Below are positions 1 through 9,094 of a stretch of 51,056 bases of DNA, one piece after another; position 1 is the first letter of the stretch; every line of letters begins with the position of its first letter. The notes under the pieces were generated by a model, which saw nothing but the letters and a program-made list of their open reading frames with translations, made no database searches and was not told the origin of the DNA. Source of the stretch: CAZGAQ01 sp964523405. GTDB lineage: Bacteria > Planctomycetota > Phycisphaerae > UBA1845 > Fen-1342. The translations under genes and the position numbers were made by a program. Location of the stretch: contig CAZGAQ010000039.1 in NCBI GenBank assembly GCA_964523405.1, positions 1 to 51,056 on the forward strand, written 5' to 3'.

Positions 1-2
1 CG

Positions 3-473
3 GGCGGGGCCGGGGGCGCCGGCCGGCCGCCGGGGGCGCCGACCGGGCCCTCCGCGGGCCCCGCACACGGCGCGCCCGCGACACGTCCCGCCTTGCCACC
101 GCTCCAGGAAGCGGAGGCGTTGGCCCTCAAACCCGGCGATGCGGTGTACGTGCAGCGGTTTCAGCGTCAGGGTCGCGTGGTCCGCGTGAACGCGGGTAGG
201 AAGATGGTCGTCGTCGATGCCGGCCTGCTGGAGGTCGAGGTGCCTTTCGACGGCTTGGCCCGCCCGCCGGTAAGCGTCGAACGTCCGCGCCCGCCGCGCA
301 AGCCGGCCCCCGCACCGGCCCCGGCCGTTGGGGCGCCGGTTGCGGAAGCGGGCGGGGTTGCCCCCCCGGACAAGGGTGGCACGGCCGAGGCGACGAAACA
401 CGCGGATGTGCCCCCGCCCGTGCCGGCAGACGCCGGCGGCGCGACTGCGGCCGGCCCCGAACCCGTCGCGTGA
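3..473 (+). CDS. C-terminal fragment of a MutS2-like protein
   Basis: Only the C-terminal end lies in the window; the frame is open back to the first bases. The first ~30 visible residues are Gly/Ala/Pro-rich. They are followed by a small KOW/SH3-like segment (core GDAVYVQRFQRQGRVV, then VDAGLLEVEVPFDGL), which resembles the segment after the ATPase region of MutS2 proteins, where a 'KxGDxVxVxxxGxxGxV...VPxxxL' pattern is usual. A Pro/Ala-rich tail of about 70 residues then runs to the stop. No Smr nuclease domain follows, although MutS2 normally ends with one, so this would be an Smr-less form or another KOW-containing protein. The identification rests on this short segment. Confidence 0.5.
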   Translation, partial: GGAGGAGRPPGAPTGPSAGPAHGAPATRPALPPLQEAEALALKPGDAVYVQRFQRQGRVVRVNAGRKMVVVDAGLLEVEVPFDGLARPPVSVERPRPPRKPAPAPAPAVGAPVAEAGGVAPPDKGGTAEATKHADVPPPVPADAGGATAAGPEPVA

Positions 474-501
474 GGCGGAACCGGCGGGGCGGACGGTCGC
501 G

Positions 502-1905
502 TCAGGCGTCCGGCACGTCGGGCGCGGTGGGGGAGAGCAGCCCGTGCTTCTGCAGGCGGTAGCGCAGGCGATCGCGCGTCAGGTTGAGCAGGCGCGCGGC
601 CTGCGTCTGGTTGTTGCTGGTGCGTTCGAGCGCCTGGATGAGCAGGTGCCGCTCCAGGCGGCGCAGTTTGCTGAAGTCAAAGCCCTCCGGCGGCAGCGCC
701 ATGCTCTCGATGTCCCAAACCCACGGATGGGGTTCCTCCCGGCCGAGCACGACGTCTTCCGGCATGATGGTGTCGCCGCGGCACAGCAGCACGGCCCGCT
801 CGATAACGTTGCGCAGCTCCCGTACGTTGCCGGGCCAGGAGTAGCCGCGCAGCCGCTCGAGGGCTTCGTCGGACACCTTCACGATGGGCTTCTTGAATTC
901 CGCGGAGAACTTGGCGACGAAGTGCTGCGTGAGTAGCCGCAGGTCGTCGCCGCGCGCCCGCAGGGGGGGCAACTGAATCGTGACGACGTTGAGGCGATAC
1001 ATCAGATCGCGGCGGAAAAGGCCCTGTTCGATGGCGCTCTCCAGGTCGCGGTTCGTGGCGGCCATGACGCGCACGTCGACGGAAATCTCCTTCGTGCCGC
1101 CGACGCGCCGGAAGCGGCGCTCTTCGAGGAAGCGCAGCAGCTTGGCCTGCAGCGCGGGCGGCATGTCCCCGACTTCATCGAGGAAGACGGTACCGCCGTC
1201 CGCCAGCTCCAGCAGGCCCTTCTTCTGGGCTTTCGCGTCGGTGAACGCGCCGCGCTCGTGCCCGAACAACTCGCTCTCCAGTAGCGTTTCGGACAGCGCC
1301 GTGCACGTGATGTTGACGAACGTGCTGGCGGCCCGGTCGGACGCGTGGTGAATCACGCGGGCGAGCAGGTCCTTGCCCGTGCCGGTCTCGCCGCGAATGA
1401 ACACGGTCGACACGCCGGTCCGGGCCACCTGCTTGACCATGTCGAACAGGCGCAGCATCGAGGGATGCGTGCCGATGATCGATTCGATCCCGAATTCCTG
1501 CTGCATCTGCCGGCGCAGCTCACGCACCTCGCGACGCAGTTGCGTCGTCTCCAGCGCCTTTTCGATCGTCAGCATGAGCTGGCTGATCTGGAACGGCTTG
1601 GTGATGTAGTTGAAGGCCCCCAGCTTAATCGCTTCGACGGCTGTCTCGATCGTGCTGTAGGCGGTCATCATGATGACGACCGCGTCCTGGTCCGTCTGCC
1701 GCAGACCGCGCAATACGTCGATGCCCGTGATGTCCGGCAGACGGTAGTCAAGCAACACGAGGTCGAAGACCTGCTCGGCCAGCGTTTCGAGCGCCGCCTG
1801 CCCCGTGGCGACCTCGACGACCTGCCAGTCGCGCTCCTCGAATTTCTGGCGCAGCGACCAGCGGATCTGGCCTTCGTCTTCCACGATCAACACGCGAATC
1901 TTCAT
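502..1905 (-). CDS. NtrC-family sigma-54-dependent response regulator
   Basis: 467 aa, complete three-domain activator. Residues 1-120 are a receiver domain: acidic pair E9/D10, phospho-acceptor D53 in LLDYR, and K103 in YITKPF. Residues ~140-380 are a sigma-54 AAA+ domain with Walker A GETGTGKD (172-179), Walker B TVFLDE and the sigma-54 contact loop. The loop reads GAFTDA (219-224) instead of the canonical GAFTGA. The C-terminus is a Fis-type helix-turn-helix (NQTQAARLLNLTRDRLRYRL). The ATG start at 1905 is chosen because the receiver domain begins at once (MKIRVLIVEDE); the open frame upstream has no domain. No histidine kinase gene is adjacent, so signal and targets are unknown. A promoter with a 17-bp spacer lies about 120 bp upstream. 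Confidence 0.93.
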   Translation of the reverse strand: MKIRVLIVEDEGQIRWSLRQKFEERDWQVVEVATGQAALETLAEQVFDLVLLDYRLPDITGIDVLRGLRQTDQDAVVIMMTAYSTIETAVEAIKLGAFNYITKPFQISQLMLTIEKALETTQLRREVRELRRQMQQEFGIESIIGTHPSMLRLFDMVKQVARTGVSTVFIRGETGTGKDLLARVIHHASDRAASTFVNITCTALSETLLESELFGHERGAFTDAKAQKKGLLELADGGTVFLDEVGDMPPALQAKLLRFLEERRFRRVGGTKEISVDVRVMAATNRDLESAIEQGLFRRDLMYRLNVVTIQLPPLRARGDDLRLLTQHFVAKFSAEFKKPIVKVSDEALERLRGYSWPGNVRELRNVIERAVLLCRGDTIMPEDVVLGREEPHPWVWDIESMALPPEGFDFSKLRRLERHLLIQALERTSNNQTQAARLLNLTRDRLRYRLQKHGLLSPTAPDVPDA

Positions 1906-2034
1906 CGCTGGATTCCGCAGCCGGGGCGGCGCGCGACCCGCCTGCATCCCTCGCGCGCAGCCCGCAGTGGGTTCGCCAATGGCGCTAGTCGCGGCGGCGT
2001 ACGCTTTCTTCCCGGGGGTTCGGCTGACAATCAG

Positions 2035-2063
2035 ATTGTAACACGCCCGGCGGGCCGGACCAA
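2035..2063 (-). promoter_or_regulatory. Sigma-70-type promoter of the NtrC-family regulator
   Basis: On the minus strand, TTGGTC (2058-2063) and TACAAT (2035-2040) are separated by exactly 17 bp. The start point would be near 2028, giving a leader of about 120 nt before the ATG at 1905. Inferred from hexamer match and spacing only. Confidence 0.5.
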
Positions 2064-2139
2064 GCCCGCCGGGCACGTGACTCATGCGGCGCGGGGCCGC
2101 CCCAAGGGACCGCCCCGCGCACCGGCGCCCGCCGTCAGC

Positions 2140-3855
2140 CTACGGGCAGGTGCACTCGTACGGCGCATAGTCCGGGTACCACATCGAATCCCGGACAAAG
2201 CGGTCAATCTGCTCCTCGGGGATCATCCGGCCGATGTTCAGCCGCTTGGCCTCGCGGATCACGTTTCCCGCAATGCGGGCACTGATCTCGCGGAGCATGC
2301 TCTGGTCGGGATACAGCGCCCCGGATTCCAGCCGGTCCGGTGTGATGCACGCGGCCAGCGTCTGCGCCGCGATCATGAAGAAGGATTCCGGTACCTCGCT
2401 CGCCTCGGCCAGAATGGCCCCCAGACCCACGCCCGGGAAGATGAACACGTTGTTGCCCTGGCCGATCACGTGCTTCTTGCCGTTGTGGACCACTGGCTCG
2501 AACGGGCTGCCTGTGGCCACCAGCGCCCGGCCGTCGGTCCAGCGCAGGGCCTCCTCCGGCGTGCATTCGGCCTTGGAGGTCGGGTTGCTGAACGCATAGA
2601 TAATCGGCCGCTCGACGTGCTTCGCCATCTCGCGCACGATCTCCTCGGTGAACGTCCCGGCGCGGGCCGTCGTCCCGAGCAGAATGGTGGGCTTCACGCG
2701 CTTCATGACCTCCAAAAGATCGAAGGGCCCTTCGCCCTTGAAGCCGTAGGCATCCATTTCGGCGCGCGTCATCGCGAACGGCCGCTTGTGCGGGTCCTTG
2801 ATGACCTGGCCCTCGTGTACCAGCCCGGCCGAATCGAGGAACACCTGGTTGCGGTGAATCTGCGCGGCGTCCGTGGTTTCCAGCCCCATGCCGCCTGCGA
2901 CCAGCCGCCCGATGCCCACGCCCGCCGCGCCGGCGCCCGCATACATGATGCGCTGCTCGGACAGCTTCCCCCCGGTGATCCGCAGCCCCCCGTACAGACC
3001 CGCCAGCGCCACGGCCGCCGTGCCCTGAATGTCGTCATTGAAGCAGGGAATGCGGCGCTTGTAGCGATCCAGGACCATGAACGCGATGTTCTTATGGAAA
3101 TCCTCCCACTGTACGAGGCAGCGCGGGAACACTTCCTTGACGCCGTTCACAAAGGCCTCGACGACCTCGTCGTAAGCCTCGCCCCGCAGGCGGCGATGCC
3201 GCCAGCCCATGTACAGCGGATCATTGAGCAGGTCCATGTTGTCGGTGCCCACGTCCAGGCTGATCGGCAGCGTTTGCGACGGATGAATACCCGCGCCGGC
3301 GCAATACAGCGCAATCTTGCCCACCGGAATGCCCATGCCGCCGGCGCCCTGGTCGCCCAGACCGAGGATGCGCTCGTTGTCCGTCACAACAATCAGCCGA
3401 ATGTCGAAGGCGCCGACGTTCCGCAGAATCTCCGGCACGCGGTGCATGTCTTCCGGTGTGATCCACAAGCCGCGCGTGCGTCGCAAAATGTGGCTGAACT
3501 TCTGGCACGCCTGCCCGACGGTCGGCGTGTACACGATCGGCAACATCTCCGCGGTGTTCTCGACCAGCACGCGATAGAACAGCGTCTCGTTGAGATCCTG
3601 CAGCGCCGCCAGCCCAATGTACTTCTCCAGCGGCGTGGCCTTCTCGCGCAGATGCTCCAGCTCCAGCGCCACCTGTTCCTGGATCGTCATGTGCTTGCTC
3701 GGCAACAGACCGTGCAGCTTGTACTGGTGCCGCTCGGCGGCGGTGAAGGCGCGGCCCTTGTTCAGCAGGGGATTGCGCAGCAAGTCTCGACCGCAAAGCG
3801 ATATCTTCCAGGGGACGTCTTTCCAGTTGAAGAGGGGTTTGGGTGTCTCGCTCAT
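2140..3855 (-). CDS. Malic enzyme (NAD(P)-dependent, oxaloacetate-decarboxylating)
   Basis: 571 aa, the usual length for the large bacterial/eukaryotic-type malic enzymes. It oxidatively decarboxylates malate to pyruvate and CO2 with NAD(P) reduction. Visible signatures: YTPTVGQACQ with the general-acid Tyr (Y109), the signature DNERILGLGDQGAGGMGIPVGK region, the metal-ligand stretch FNDDIQGTAAV, and the Rossmann motif GAGAAGVGIG. The start at 3855 (MSETPK) has an AGGAG Shine-Dalgarno about 9 nt upstream; the longer frame to 3939 has no family similarity. It stands alone, with about 230 bp before the regulator downstream. Cofactor preference (NAD or NADP) cannot be told safely from sequence. 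Confidence 0.95.
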   Translation of the reverse strand: MSETPKPLFNWKDVPWKISLCGRDLLRNPLLNKGRAFTAAERHQYKLHGLLPSKHMTIQEQVALELEHLREKATPLEKYIGLAALQDLNETLFYRVLVENTAEMLPIVYTPTVGQACQKFSHILRRTRGLWITPEDMHRVPEILRNVGAFDIRLIVVTDNERILGLGDQGAGGMGIPVGKIALYCAGAGIHPSQTLPISLDVGTDNMDLLNDPLYMGWRHRRLRGEAYDEVVEAFVNGVKEVFPRCLVQWEDFHKNIAFMVLDRYKRRIPCFNDDIQGTAAVALAGLYGGLRITGGKLSEQRIMYAGAGAAGVGIGRLVAGGMGLETTDAAQIHRNQVFLDSAGLVHEGQVIKDPHKRPFAMTRAEMDAYGFKGEGPFDLLEVMKRVKPTILLGTTARAGTFTEEIVREMAKHVERPIIYAFSNPTSKAECTPEEALRWTDGRALVATGSPFEPVVHNGKKHVIGQGNNVFIFPGVGLGAILAEASEVPESFFMIAAQTLAACITPDRLESGALYPDQSMLREISARIAGNVIREAKRLNIGRMIPEEQIDRFVRDSMWYPDYAPYECTCP

Positions 3856-4034
3856 GCCGATGGCTCCTGAAGGGCGCGCCGTGCGGCGCAGATCGATTGT
3901 TCGTGGCGCCACGATACCCGGAAACGCGCGGGTGGGCAAAGGCGAGTGGAGTAATCCCGGCGCCGTCCCGCCAGCAGTGGCAGCGGGCGGCGCTGGCCGG
4001 CTGTTATTGTTTCACGGACGATGCGCCGCGACGG

Positions 4035-4856
4035 CTAGTTCAGGGCGGCCAGGGCGGCCCGTATCTGCCGCAGATTCTGCCGGACGACCTCCGAGTCCTT
4101 CGCGTGCGGCGTGCGCCGCAGATACACGAGCAGATGCGTGTACGCCGTACGCCAGTCGCCGCGCTGGCAGCACACCGCCGCCAGGTCCTGTAGGTGCCGC
4201 CCGTTCTCCGGCTCCGCCGCCGCCATCCGCTCCAGCGTGCTCGCCAGCCGCGGCAGGTCGTTGGCCGCCAGGTACGCATTGCGCAAGTTGCGCAACAGGC
4301 GGGCGAGAATCCCGCGACTGCTCACCGGCCGCAGGAAACGCCGGCTGAACGGAATCTCATCGCCGAAACGCTGCCGCATCAGCCGCCGGCAGTCCGCGAC
4401 GGACAGCGTGCGGCCGTCGTTGAAGGGGTCGACGAAGATGCAGCGCTCCGGGTCATCGAAGCGGACGATGAAGTGTCCCGGCAAAGCCACGCCGGACACC
4501 GGCCATTTCAGGCGGCGCGCCACCTCGACCCACACCGTGGAAAGCGTGATCGGGATGCCGACGCCAGACTCGAGCACGCGATGGAGATAGCAGTTCTCCG
4601 GCGCGTAGTAGTCCCGCCGATTGCCGGTCAGGTGGCGCTGCTCGACGAGCACGGCGTGCATCGCCGCATAGCGCAGATTGGCTGCCAGGCCCGGGCGCCG
4701 GTCCGCCACTTCGTCGGCGCAGCGATCGAGCACGCGGAGATAGTGCGTGACGTCCAGCCCCGGATACCGATCGCGGGCCAGATGCAAGGCCGCGCAGTCC
4801 AGCCGAATATGCTCGCTCTCCAACTCCATCAGGAGGTCGAAAGGGTGCTTGCTCAT
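4035..4856 (-). CDS. SirB1-family protein (transglutaminase-like fold plus TPR)
   Basis: 273 aa. The central block NRRDYYAPENCYLHRVLESG..GIPITLS and VSGVALPGHFIVRF is the SirB1/'transglutaminase-like' signature (GN..DYYDP.NSYLN.VLE...GIPI.LS....GV..PGHF). The C-terminal third is helical, with TPR-like pairs that include LPRLASTLERMAAAEPENGRHLQDLAAVCCQRGDW. In this family the transglutaminase catalytic Cys is normally missing, so a binding or scaffold role is more likely than cross-linking. The ATG at 4856 with GAGGGA just upstream is preferred over an in-frame GTG three codons earlier. Function is unproven even for well-studied members. Confidence 0.85.
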   Translation of the reverse strand: MSKHPFDLLMELESEHIRLDCAALHLARDRYPGLDVTHYLRVLDRCADEVADRRPGLAANLRYAAMHAVLVEQRHLTGNRRDYYAPENCYLHRVLESGVGIPITLSTVWVEVARRLKWPVSGVALPGHFIVRFDDPERCIFVDPFNDGRTLSVADCRRLMRQRFGDEIPFSRRFLRPVSSRGILARLLRNLRNAYLAANDLPRLASTLERMAAAEPENGRHLQDLAAVCCQRGDWRTAYTHLLVYLRRTPHAKDSEVVRQNLRQIRAALAALN

Positions 4857-5259
4857 TTCCCTCACCGCGAACGCATCCTAGCACGCTTCCCGCGTCTTCC
4901 CTCACCGCCTGATGATAACCACCTGCTTGCGCGGCGCGCAGCGCATTTCTTGCGGATCTGCGGCTGCGCCGCGCGCCCCTGTGCCCCATAAACGGCGCGC
5001 ATACCGGACGTGCCGCGCGGGGTGCGCCGCGCGCATGGCCCCCGCGAAGCACGTTCCTCCTGACCGGTACGCAACCGGCATCGGGCGTCCGGCCAGCACC
5101 AGGCGTTCGCGCCCCAAATGAAATCACCTGATCGTTCGCTGGACCTCGCGCTGGCGCGCACGCCGCTGGTCAGCGCAGCGCAATTCGCTGCTCGGCAGGG
5201 GATTGGGAGTCGCGACCGCAACGGCGGACCGGCGCGCGCCGGCCGGATAACCTGGCGCG
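4857..5259 (-). other. Intergenic, no gene recognised
   Basis: About 400 bp of very GC-rich sequence between two minus-strand genes. A TAGGAT hexamer on the minus strand (4874-4879) could be the -10 of the SirB1-like gene. Short open frames on both strands have no recognisable family or start signal. I see no terminator hairpin with a T tract and no RNA gene. Confidence 0.5.
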
Positions 5260-6327
5260 CTACCGAGCGCGCCCGGGTCCCCCCAGACGCGGCCCCGGCG
5301 GGTTGAGAATCTTCCAGATCGCGTAGGACGCGGCCACCTGCAGGCGTGCGTCACTGCCGGCTGCCAGTTCACGCAGGGCCGGAATCGCGCGCGCATCGCC
5401 GATTTCCGCCAGGGCGTGCACGGCCATCGAACGCACCGGGTAAGTGCGATCTGGATTATCGGTAGTTGGATTCTTGTTCGGGTCGGAGTAGTTGAGCATC
5501 TGCATGGCCAGCTCGAAACCCGCGGTGTCGCCCAATTTCCCCAGGCCGCGCGCCGCAATCAGCCGGGCCTCGACGTATTCCTCGGCCGGCGTCAGGCGAT
5601 AGCGCAGTGCGTCGCGCCCGTCGGGATGGCCCAGGTCCGCCAGCAGCAGCAGCGCGTCGGCCCGCGCCGCCGCGTCGCCCTGCGAATACCGCACCAGCTC
5701 CAGGACGGCATCGTCCTGCCCGAGCGCGGCCAACGCCGCGTTGATGGCCAGCTTGACCGGCTTCGACTTGTCGTTTGCGGGCAGGTGCGACGCGGAACGC
5801 AGCCACGGCACGGCGCGCTTGTCCCCCAAGCGCCCCAGCAGTCCCGCCGCCTCGGCGCGCAAGTTCTCGGCCGCCCCGGTCATGAGCGTGTTGACCAGGA
5901 TACGCACGTAGCCATCCTTGCCGCAGCGCGCCGCCGCGAACGCGGCCGCGAGCTGAACGTGGGCATGCCCGTCCTGCACACCGGCGCGCAGTCGCTCCAG
6001 GGATTCCCGATCGCGCAGCTCGCCGAGGGCGGCAAAGCCGGCATAGCGCACCAGCGGGGACGCGGACTGCGTTGCCTGCCGGAACACGGGCAGCCCTTCA
6101 CGCGGCGCCACCTGCACGAGCGCCTCGATCGCGTTGCACGATACGTCGTCCAAGTCACTGCGCGCCGCCGTCAGCAGCAGCTCCAGGACCCGATTCTGCA
6201 ACTCCATCCGCTCCTGCGGGGCAATCTGCACGGTCGCCCGTTGCGCACCGGCGCAACCTGTCACGGCCGGCAGCACCGCCAACGCGAGCACGCTTACCCC
6301 CGCGATCTTGGGCAGGACGCAGCGCAC
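5260..6327 (-). CDS. HEAT-repeat lipoprotein
   Basis: 355 aa. The N-terminus is a lipoprotein signal peptide with lipobox VTGC (Cys at about residue 25). The rest is almost entirely short helical repeats of HEAT/PBS-lyase type, for example VRYAGFAALGELRDRESLERL, LRAEAAGLLGRLGDKRAVPWL and VRSMAVHALAEIGDARAIPALREL. Such repeats form a protein-binding solenoid, so this is probably a lipid-anchored scaffold. The start is GTG at 6325-6327, directly after the TAG stop of lnt, so the two are co-transcribed and probably translationally coupled. The pairing with the gene that finishes lipoprotein maturation fits. Partner unknown. Confidence 0.85.
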   Translation of the reverse strand: MRCVLPKIAGVSVLALAVLPAVTGCAGAQRATVQIAPQERMELQNRVLELLLTAARSDLDDVSCNAIEALVQVAPREGLPVFRQATQSASPLVRYAGFAALGELRDRESLERLRAGVQDGHAHVQLAAAFAAARCGKDGYVRILVNTLMTGAAENLRAEAAGLLGRLGDKRAVPWLRSASHLPANDKSKPVKLAINAALAALGQDDAVLELVRYSQGDAAARADALLLLADLGHPDGRDALRYRLTPAEEYVEARLIAARGLGKLGDTAGFELAMQMLNYSDPNKNPTTDNPDRTYPVRSMAVHALAEIGDARAIPALRELAAGSDARLQVAASYAIWKILNPPGPRLGGPGRAR

Positions 6328-8298
6328 CTACGCTCCTCCTTTGCGCGCCAGCAGCGCCGCCAGGCGGTGTTTGATGGCCAGCACCCAGCGGTCGAAGATC
6401 GCGCTGAGCAGCACGAGCGCAGTCAGCGCGGCGCAGGCGCCGGCGAACCAGTCGCCCGTGCGGCCATACAGACTGGCACGCGGGTCGAGATAGATCGGTT
6501 CGCAATCGTAGCCGACGACGCCGGGTCCCAGCTCGCGCCCCCGCGCGTCGGTCACGCGCGAGTAGATGCGGCCGTTGCCGTCGATAAAGCCGCTGACCCC
6601 GGTGTTCACCGCGCGCGCGATGCTGATGCGGTTCTCCACGGCACGGAACACGCAGATCGCCAGGTGCTGCGGCAGCTCGTTGCTGTGAATGAACCAGCCG
6701 TCATTGCTGATGTTCACGAGAAAATCCGCCCGCCGCGTCGGGCCATCCCAGACAAAGCCGCGCACGACGTACGGGGTCGTGTCCTCGTAGCAGATCGGCG
6801 TGCCGAAGCGGTAGGTCCGTTCGCCCACGGGCAGCTCGAAGATCGTGTAGTCTTTGCCGGCACTCAGCGAATACTCGATCTTGCCGCCGTAGCTGAAGGG
6901 GCTGAGCGCGTTCAGGGGCCGGTACAGCCAGTAGTGCAGGTCGAGCCCCAGCCACTTCTGCTGCCGGAACGGGACGAACTCGCCAAACGGCACGAGATGG
7001 CGCTTGTCGTAACGCTGCTCACGCTGGCGCCCGTCGGCGTCGTAAATCAGCGCGGAATTGTAGCGGCGCGACTTGGGGTACGTCGCTTCGGGAAACCAGT
7101 CAATGGACACCGAGCCCACGACAGTCGTCACGGGCGGGCCGCTCTCCGCGGCCAGCCGCGGCAGCGTCGTGGGCAGCCTGGTATCCGGTTTGGCCGCGAC
7201 CTCGGCGCGCAGCTGCAGCTCGAGCCGCGCGATGATCGCGTTGACCTGCGCGTAATGGCCCTGGGCAAAGGCCGACAGGGCATCGTGGCACAGCTTGCCG
7301 TAGGCCCACGTGTACGCGTGGGCATCGTCGATCGCGGCACGCTCACGGGCGATGAAGCTCAGATTCTGATACGCCCCCCAGGCCGTCTCGGGGAAGACCA
7401 CCAGGTCGGTCCCCGCGCGGGCGGCCTCGGCGGCCCGGGCCAGGTACGTCGACAGGATCAGGTATTCGTGGTCGCCGTAGGGCGGCGTCGAACGCAGCGG
7501 AAAGTCCTCCTGGACGACCGCCACACGCGGGCCGCGCAGCGCGGGCGTCTGGTCGAAATCGACCTGCTTCATGCGTTGCACGCCGTAAGCGAGCGTGGCC
7601 ACGAGCAGGACCACCGTCACCACGCACCCGGCGACCAGTTGCTTCATCCCCGTCTTCGGCCCGGGTGCCGGCCAGCGCCGCAGCACCAGCTCCACCAGCA
7701 CGCCGCTGACCATCAGCGTGACGAACGAGACCCCGTACGCCCCGACCAGGTCGCTGATCTGAATGTACGGCAGCACTTTGTAGAATGCGTGGGACACGAA
7801 CAGCCAGGGGAATCCCGTCATCACCGTCGCGCGGGCGTACTCGCACGCCACCCACGCGATCGGCAGGCTCCAGATCGGCGAGATGCCGTGCCGCCGCGCC
7901 GTGCGAATGGCCCACGCCGCCAGGATCCAGTAGATGGCGAGGTACAATCCGAGGGCGGAATACCCCAGGCCCGTGACGGGCATCAGCCACCGCAGGCTCC
8001 ACAAGAAGAACCCCCACCCGACGGCGAAACTCAGCCAGTGTACCGGGTACGCGTAGTGCGCCCGGCACGTCGCGACCGTCCATGGCACCAGCGCCACAAA
8101 CGCCAGCGGCCACAGGCCATACGGCTGAAACACCCACGCCAGCGCAATCGCGCTGAGGGCGTACAAGCCCAGAATGCGGCCGGCGTCGCGCAGCACACCG
8201 CCGGCGGGCGGCGGCGTCCCCGCGCCGACGGCGGATGCGGTACCTGCTCCGTCCGTTGCCGACGCGGCCTTCGCTGGGGAATCCGGGGTTGCTTTCAT
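6328..8298 (-). CDS. lnt: Apolipoprotein N-acyltransferase
   Basis: 656 aa from the ATG at 8298; an in-frame TTG at 8319 would add 7 residues, and neither has a clear ribosome site. Lnt adds the third acyl chain to the N-terminal Cys of lipoproteins in the inner membrane. The N-terminal ~250 residues carry several membrane segments (WVFQPYGLWPLAFVALVPW and others), and a nitrilase-like domain follows. The Glu-Lys-Cys triad is visible: E304 in VVFPETAWG, K432 in YDKRHLVPFGEFVP and C503 in PICYED. An extra helical segment of about 70 residues (around 330-400) makes it longer than the usual ~510 residues. A C-terminal membrane helix closes the protein. Confidence 0.92.
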   Translation of the reverse strand: MKATPDSPAKAASATDGAGTASAVGAGTPPPAGGVLRDAGRILGLYALSAIALAWVFQPYGLWPLAFVALVPWTVATCRAHYAYPVHWLSFAVGWGFFLWSLRWLMPVTGLGYSALGLYLAIYWILAAWAIRTARRHGISPIWSLPIAWVACEYARATVMTGFPWLFVSHAFYKVLPYIQISDLVGAYGVSFVTLMVSGVLVELVLRRWPAPGPKTGMKQLVAGCVVTVVLLVATLAYGVQRMKQVDFDQTPALRGPRVAVVQEDFPLRSTPPYGDHEYLILSTYLARAAEAARAGTDLVVFPETAWGAYQNLSFIARERAAIDDAHAYTWAYGKLCHDALSAFAQGHYAQVNAIIARLELQLRAEVAAKPDTRLPTTLPRLAAESGPPVTTVVGSVSIDWFPEATYPKSRRYNSALIYDADGRQREQRYDKRHLVPFGEFVPFRQQKWLGLDLHYWLYRPLNALSPFSYGGKIEYSLSAGKDYTIFELPVGERTYRFGTPICYEDTTPYVVRGFVWDGPTRRADFLVNISNDGWFIHSNELPQHLAICVFRAVENRISIARAVNTGVSGFIDGNGRIYSRVTDARGRELGPGVVGYDCEPIYLDPRASLYGRTGDWFAGACAALTALVLLSAIFDRWVLAIKHRLAALLARKGGA

Positions 8299-8678
8299 CC
8301 AGACCCGCTTATTGTCCAATACCCACGTGTCGAAGCGTCACGACGCACGCGCCGGCGGCGCGCCTGCGAGATTGTCCGGGCCCCGCCCGGCAGCGTCAAC
8401 CAGCCCGCCTACCCTGCCCCGCGCCGCCGGCGCGGGGCACGGCCGCTTGCCAGCCGAGGTCCGATGGGCGGGCACGTTCAATAACCAGCGGAGATTCCGC
8501 GCGGTGGTATTCCCCCGGCCCGTTCTTTCGCCCAGGCGGCGGAACTCCGCGTCCCCGCGCCGCGGTTCTTCGTCTACGCGTCGAGGTTCTTCGTCCACGC
8601 GCCCGCGCGCCCGGGCCGGGCGGCGAACTGACCGCGCGACGGAAGTCTACGGTTACCAGTGCGAAGGGAAGAGGAGCT

Positions 8679-8712
8679 TCCACCACGAAGGACACGAAGT
8701 CCACGAAGGAAG
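8679..8712 (+). repeat. CACGAAGGACACGAAG-type intergenic repeat
   Basis: The motif (C)CACGAAGGACACGAAGtCCACGAAGGAAGA is built from the 9-base unit CACGAAGGA. The same family, in opposite orientation, is at 9851-9881 (CCTTCGTGCCCTTCGTGTCC...). This type of text recurs between genes in many environmental bacterial genomes; that last point is from general knowledge, not checked here. Confidence 0.6.
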
Positions 8713-8962
8713 AGACGACTTCAGGTCGCCCGCTCGCCGCGAGAACCAGTTGCTGGGCGTACTTGGCCGAAAGACACGGCCGCTCGGGAAGCGCGCGACG
8801 CCGAGTCGAGGTTCCGCGGCACTGAGCCGGTGGCGTGGCTGTAGTTGCCCGGCAGGCGGCAGCGCCACCCGCCCCTCAACCACAGACAGCCGCAACCTAC
8901 CGCGCCTACTCCGTACTCGGAGCTCCAGACCCGGAACTCAGAACGCCGAACTCCCGCTCCCC

Positions 8963-8992
8963 GTCATTCCGAGCGCAGCGAGGAATCTTCCT
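8963..8992 (+). repeat. GTCATTCCGAG...GAGGAATC dispersed repeat, copy 1
   Basis: Begins GTCATTCCGAGCGCAGC and continues GAGGAATCTTCC. Two divergent copies are at 50631-50669 and 50863-50900. The motif is known as a widespread intergenic repeat in several phyla, and its translations (SERSEESS, VIPSAARNL) turn up as spurious proteins. Confidence 0.75.
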
Positions 8993-9044
8993 TTGACCAC
9001 CGCGAACGCCCGCCGAATCGCACCGCCCACGGAACCATCTTCCT

Positions 9045-9080
9045 CTTTCGTTCTTCGCTATTCGCCCTTCGCAATTCCCT
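9045..9080 (+). repeat. TTTCGTT(A/C)TTCGC-type dispersed repeat, copy 1
   Basis: Pyrimidine-rich tract made of short units TTCGTTCTTCGC / TATTCGCCCTTCGC. It directly precedes the zinc-ribbon gene and supplies part of its putative promoter. Related copies are at 50721-50745 and 50949-50978. Confidence 0.6.
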
Positions 9081-9082
9081 GC

Positions 9083-9088
9083 TATCAT
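9083..9088 (+). promoter_or_regulatory. -10 element for a probably leaderless mRNA
   Basis: TATCAT at 9083-9088 ends 6 nt before the ATG at 9095, so transcription would begin at or next to the start codon. No Shine-Dalgarno sequence precedes this ATG, consistent with leaderless translation. Confidence 0.5.
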
Positions 9089-9094
9089 GTCCCC

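Larger units (their letters stand above)
8299..9094. other. Intergenic repeat island, no gene recognised
   Basis: About 800 bp between lnt and the zinc-ribbon gene. It holds three dispersed-repeat motifs listed separately (8679-8712, 8963-8992, 9045-9080) and otherwise unrecognisable GC-rich sequence. Open frames across it translate to repeat sequence (for example SERSEES) and are not credible genes. Confidence 0.6.

Noticed and set aside
1345..3870. 841-codon plus-strand open frame
   Set aside because: Shadow of the response regulator and malic enzyme genes on the other strand.
5416..8484. Open frame of about 1000 codons on the plus strand
   Set aside because: Antisense to the HEAT lipoprotein and lnt genes, which have clear domains and catalytic residues; the product is His/Gln/Arg-rich shadow sequence.
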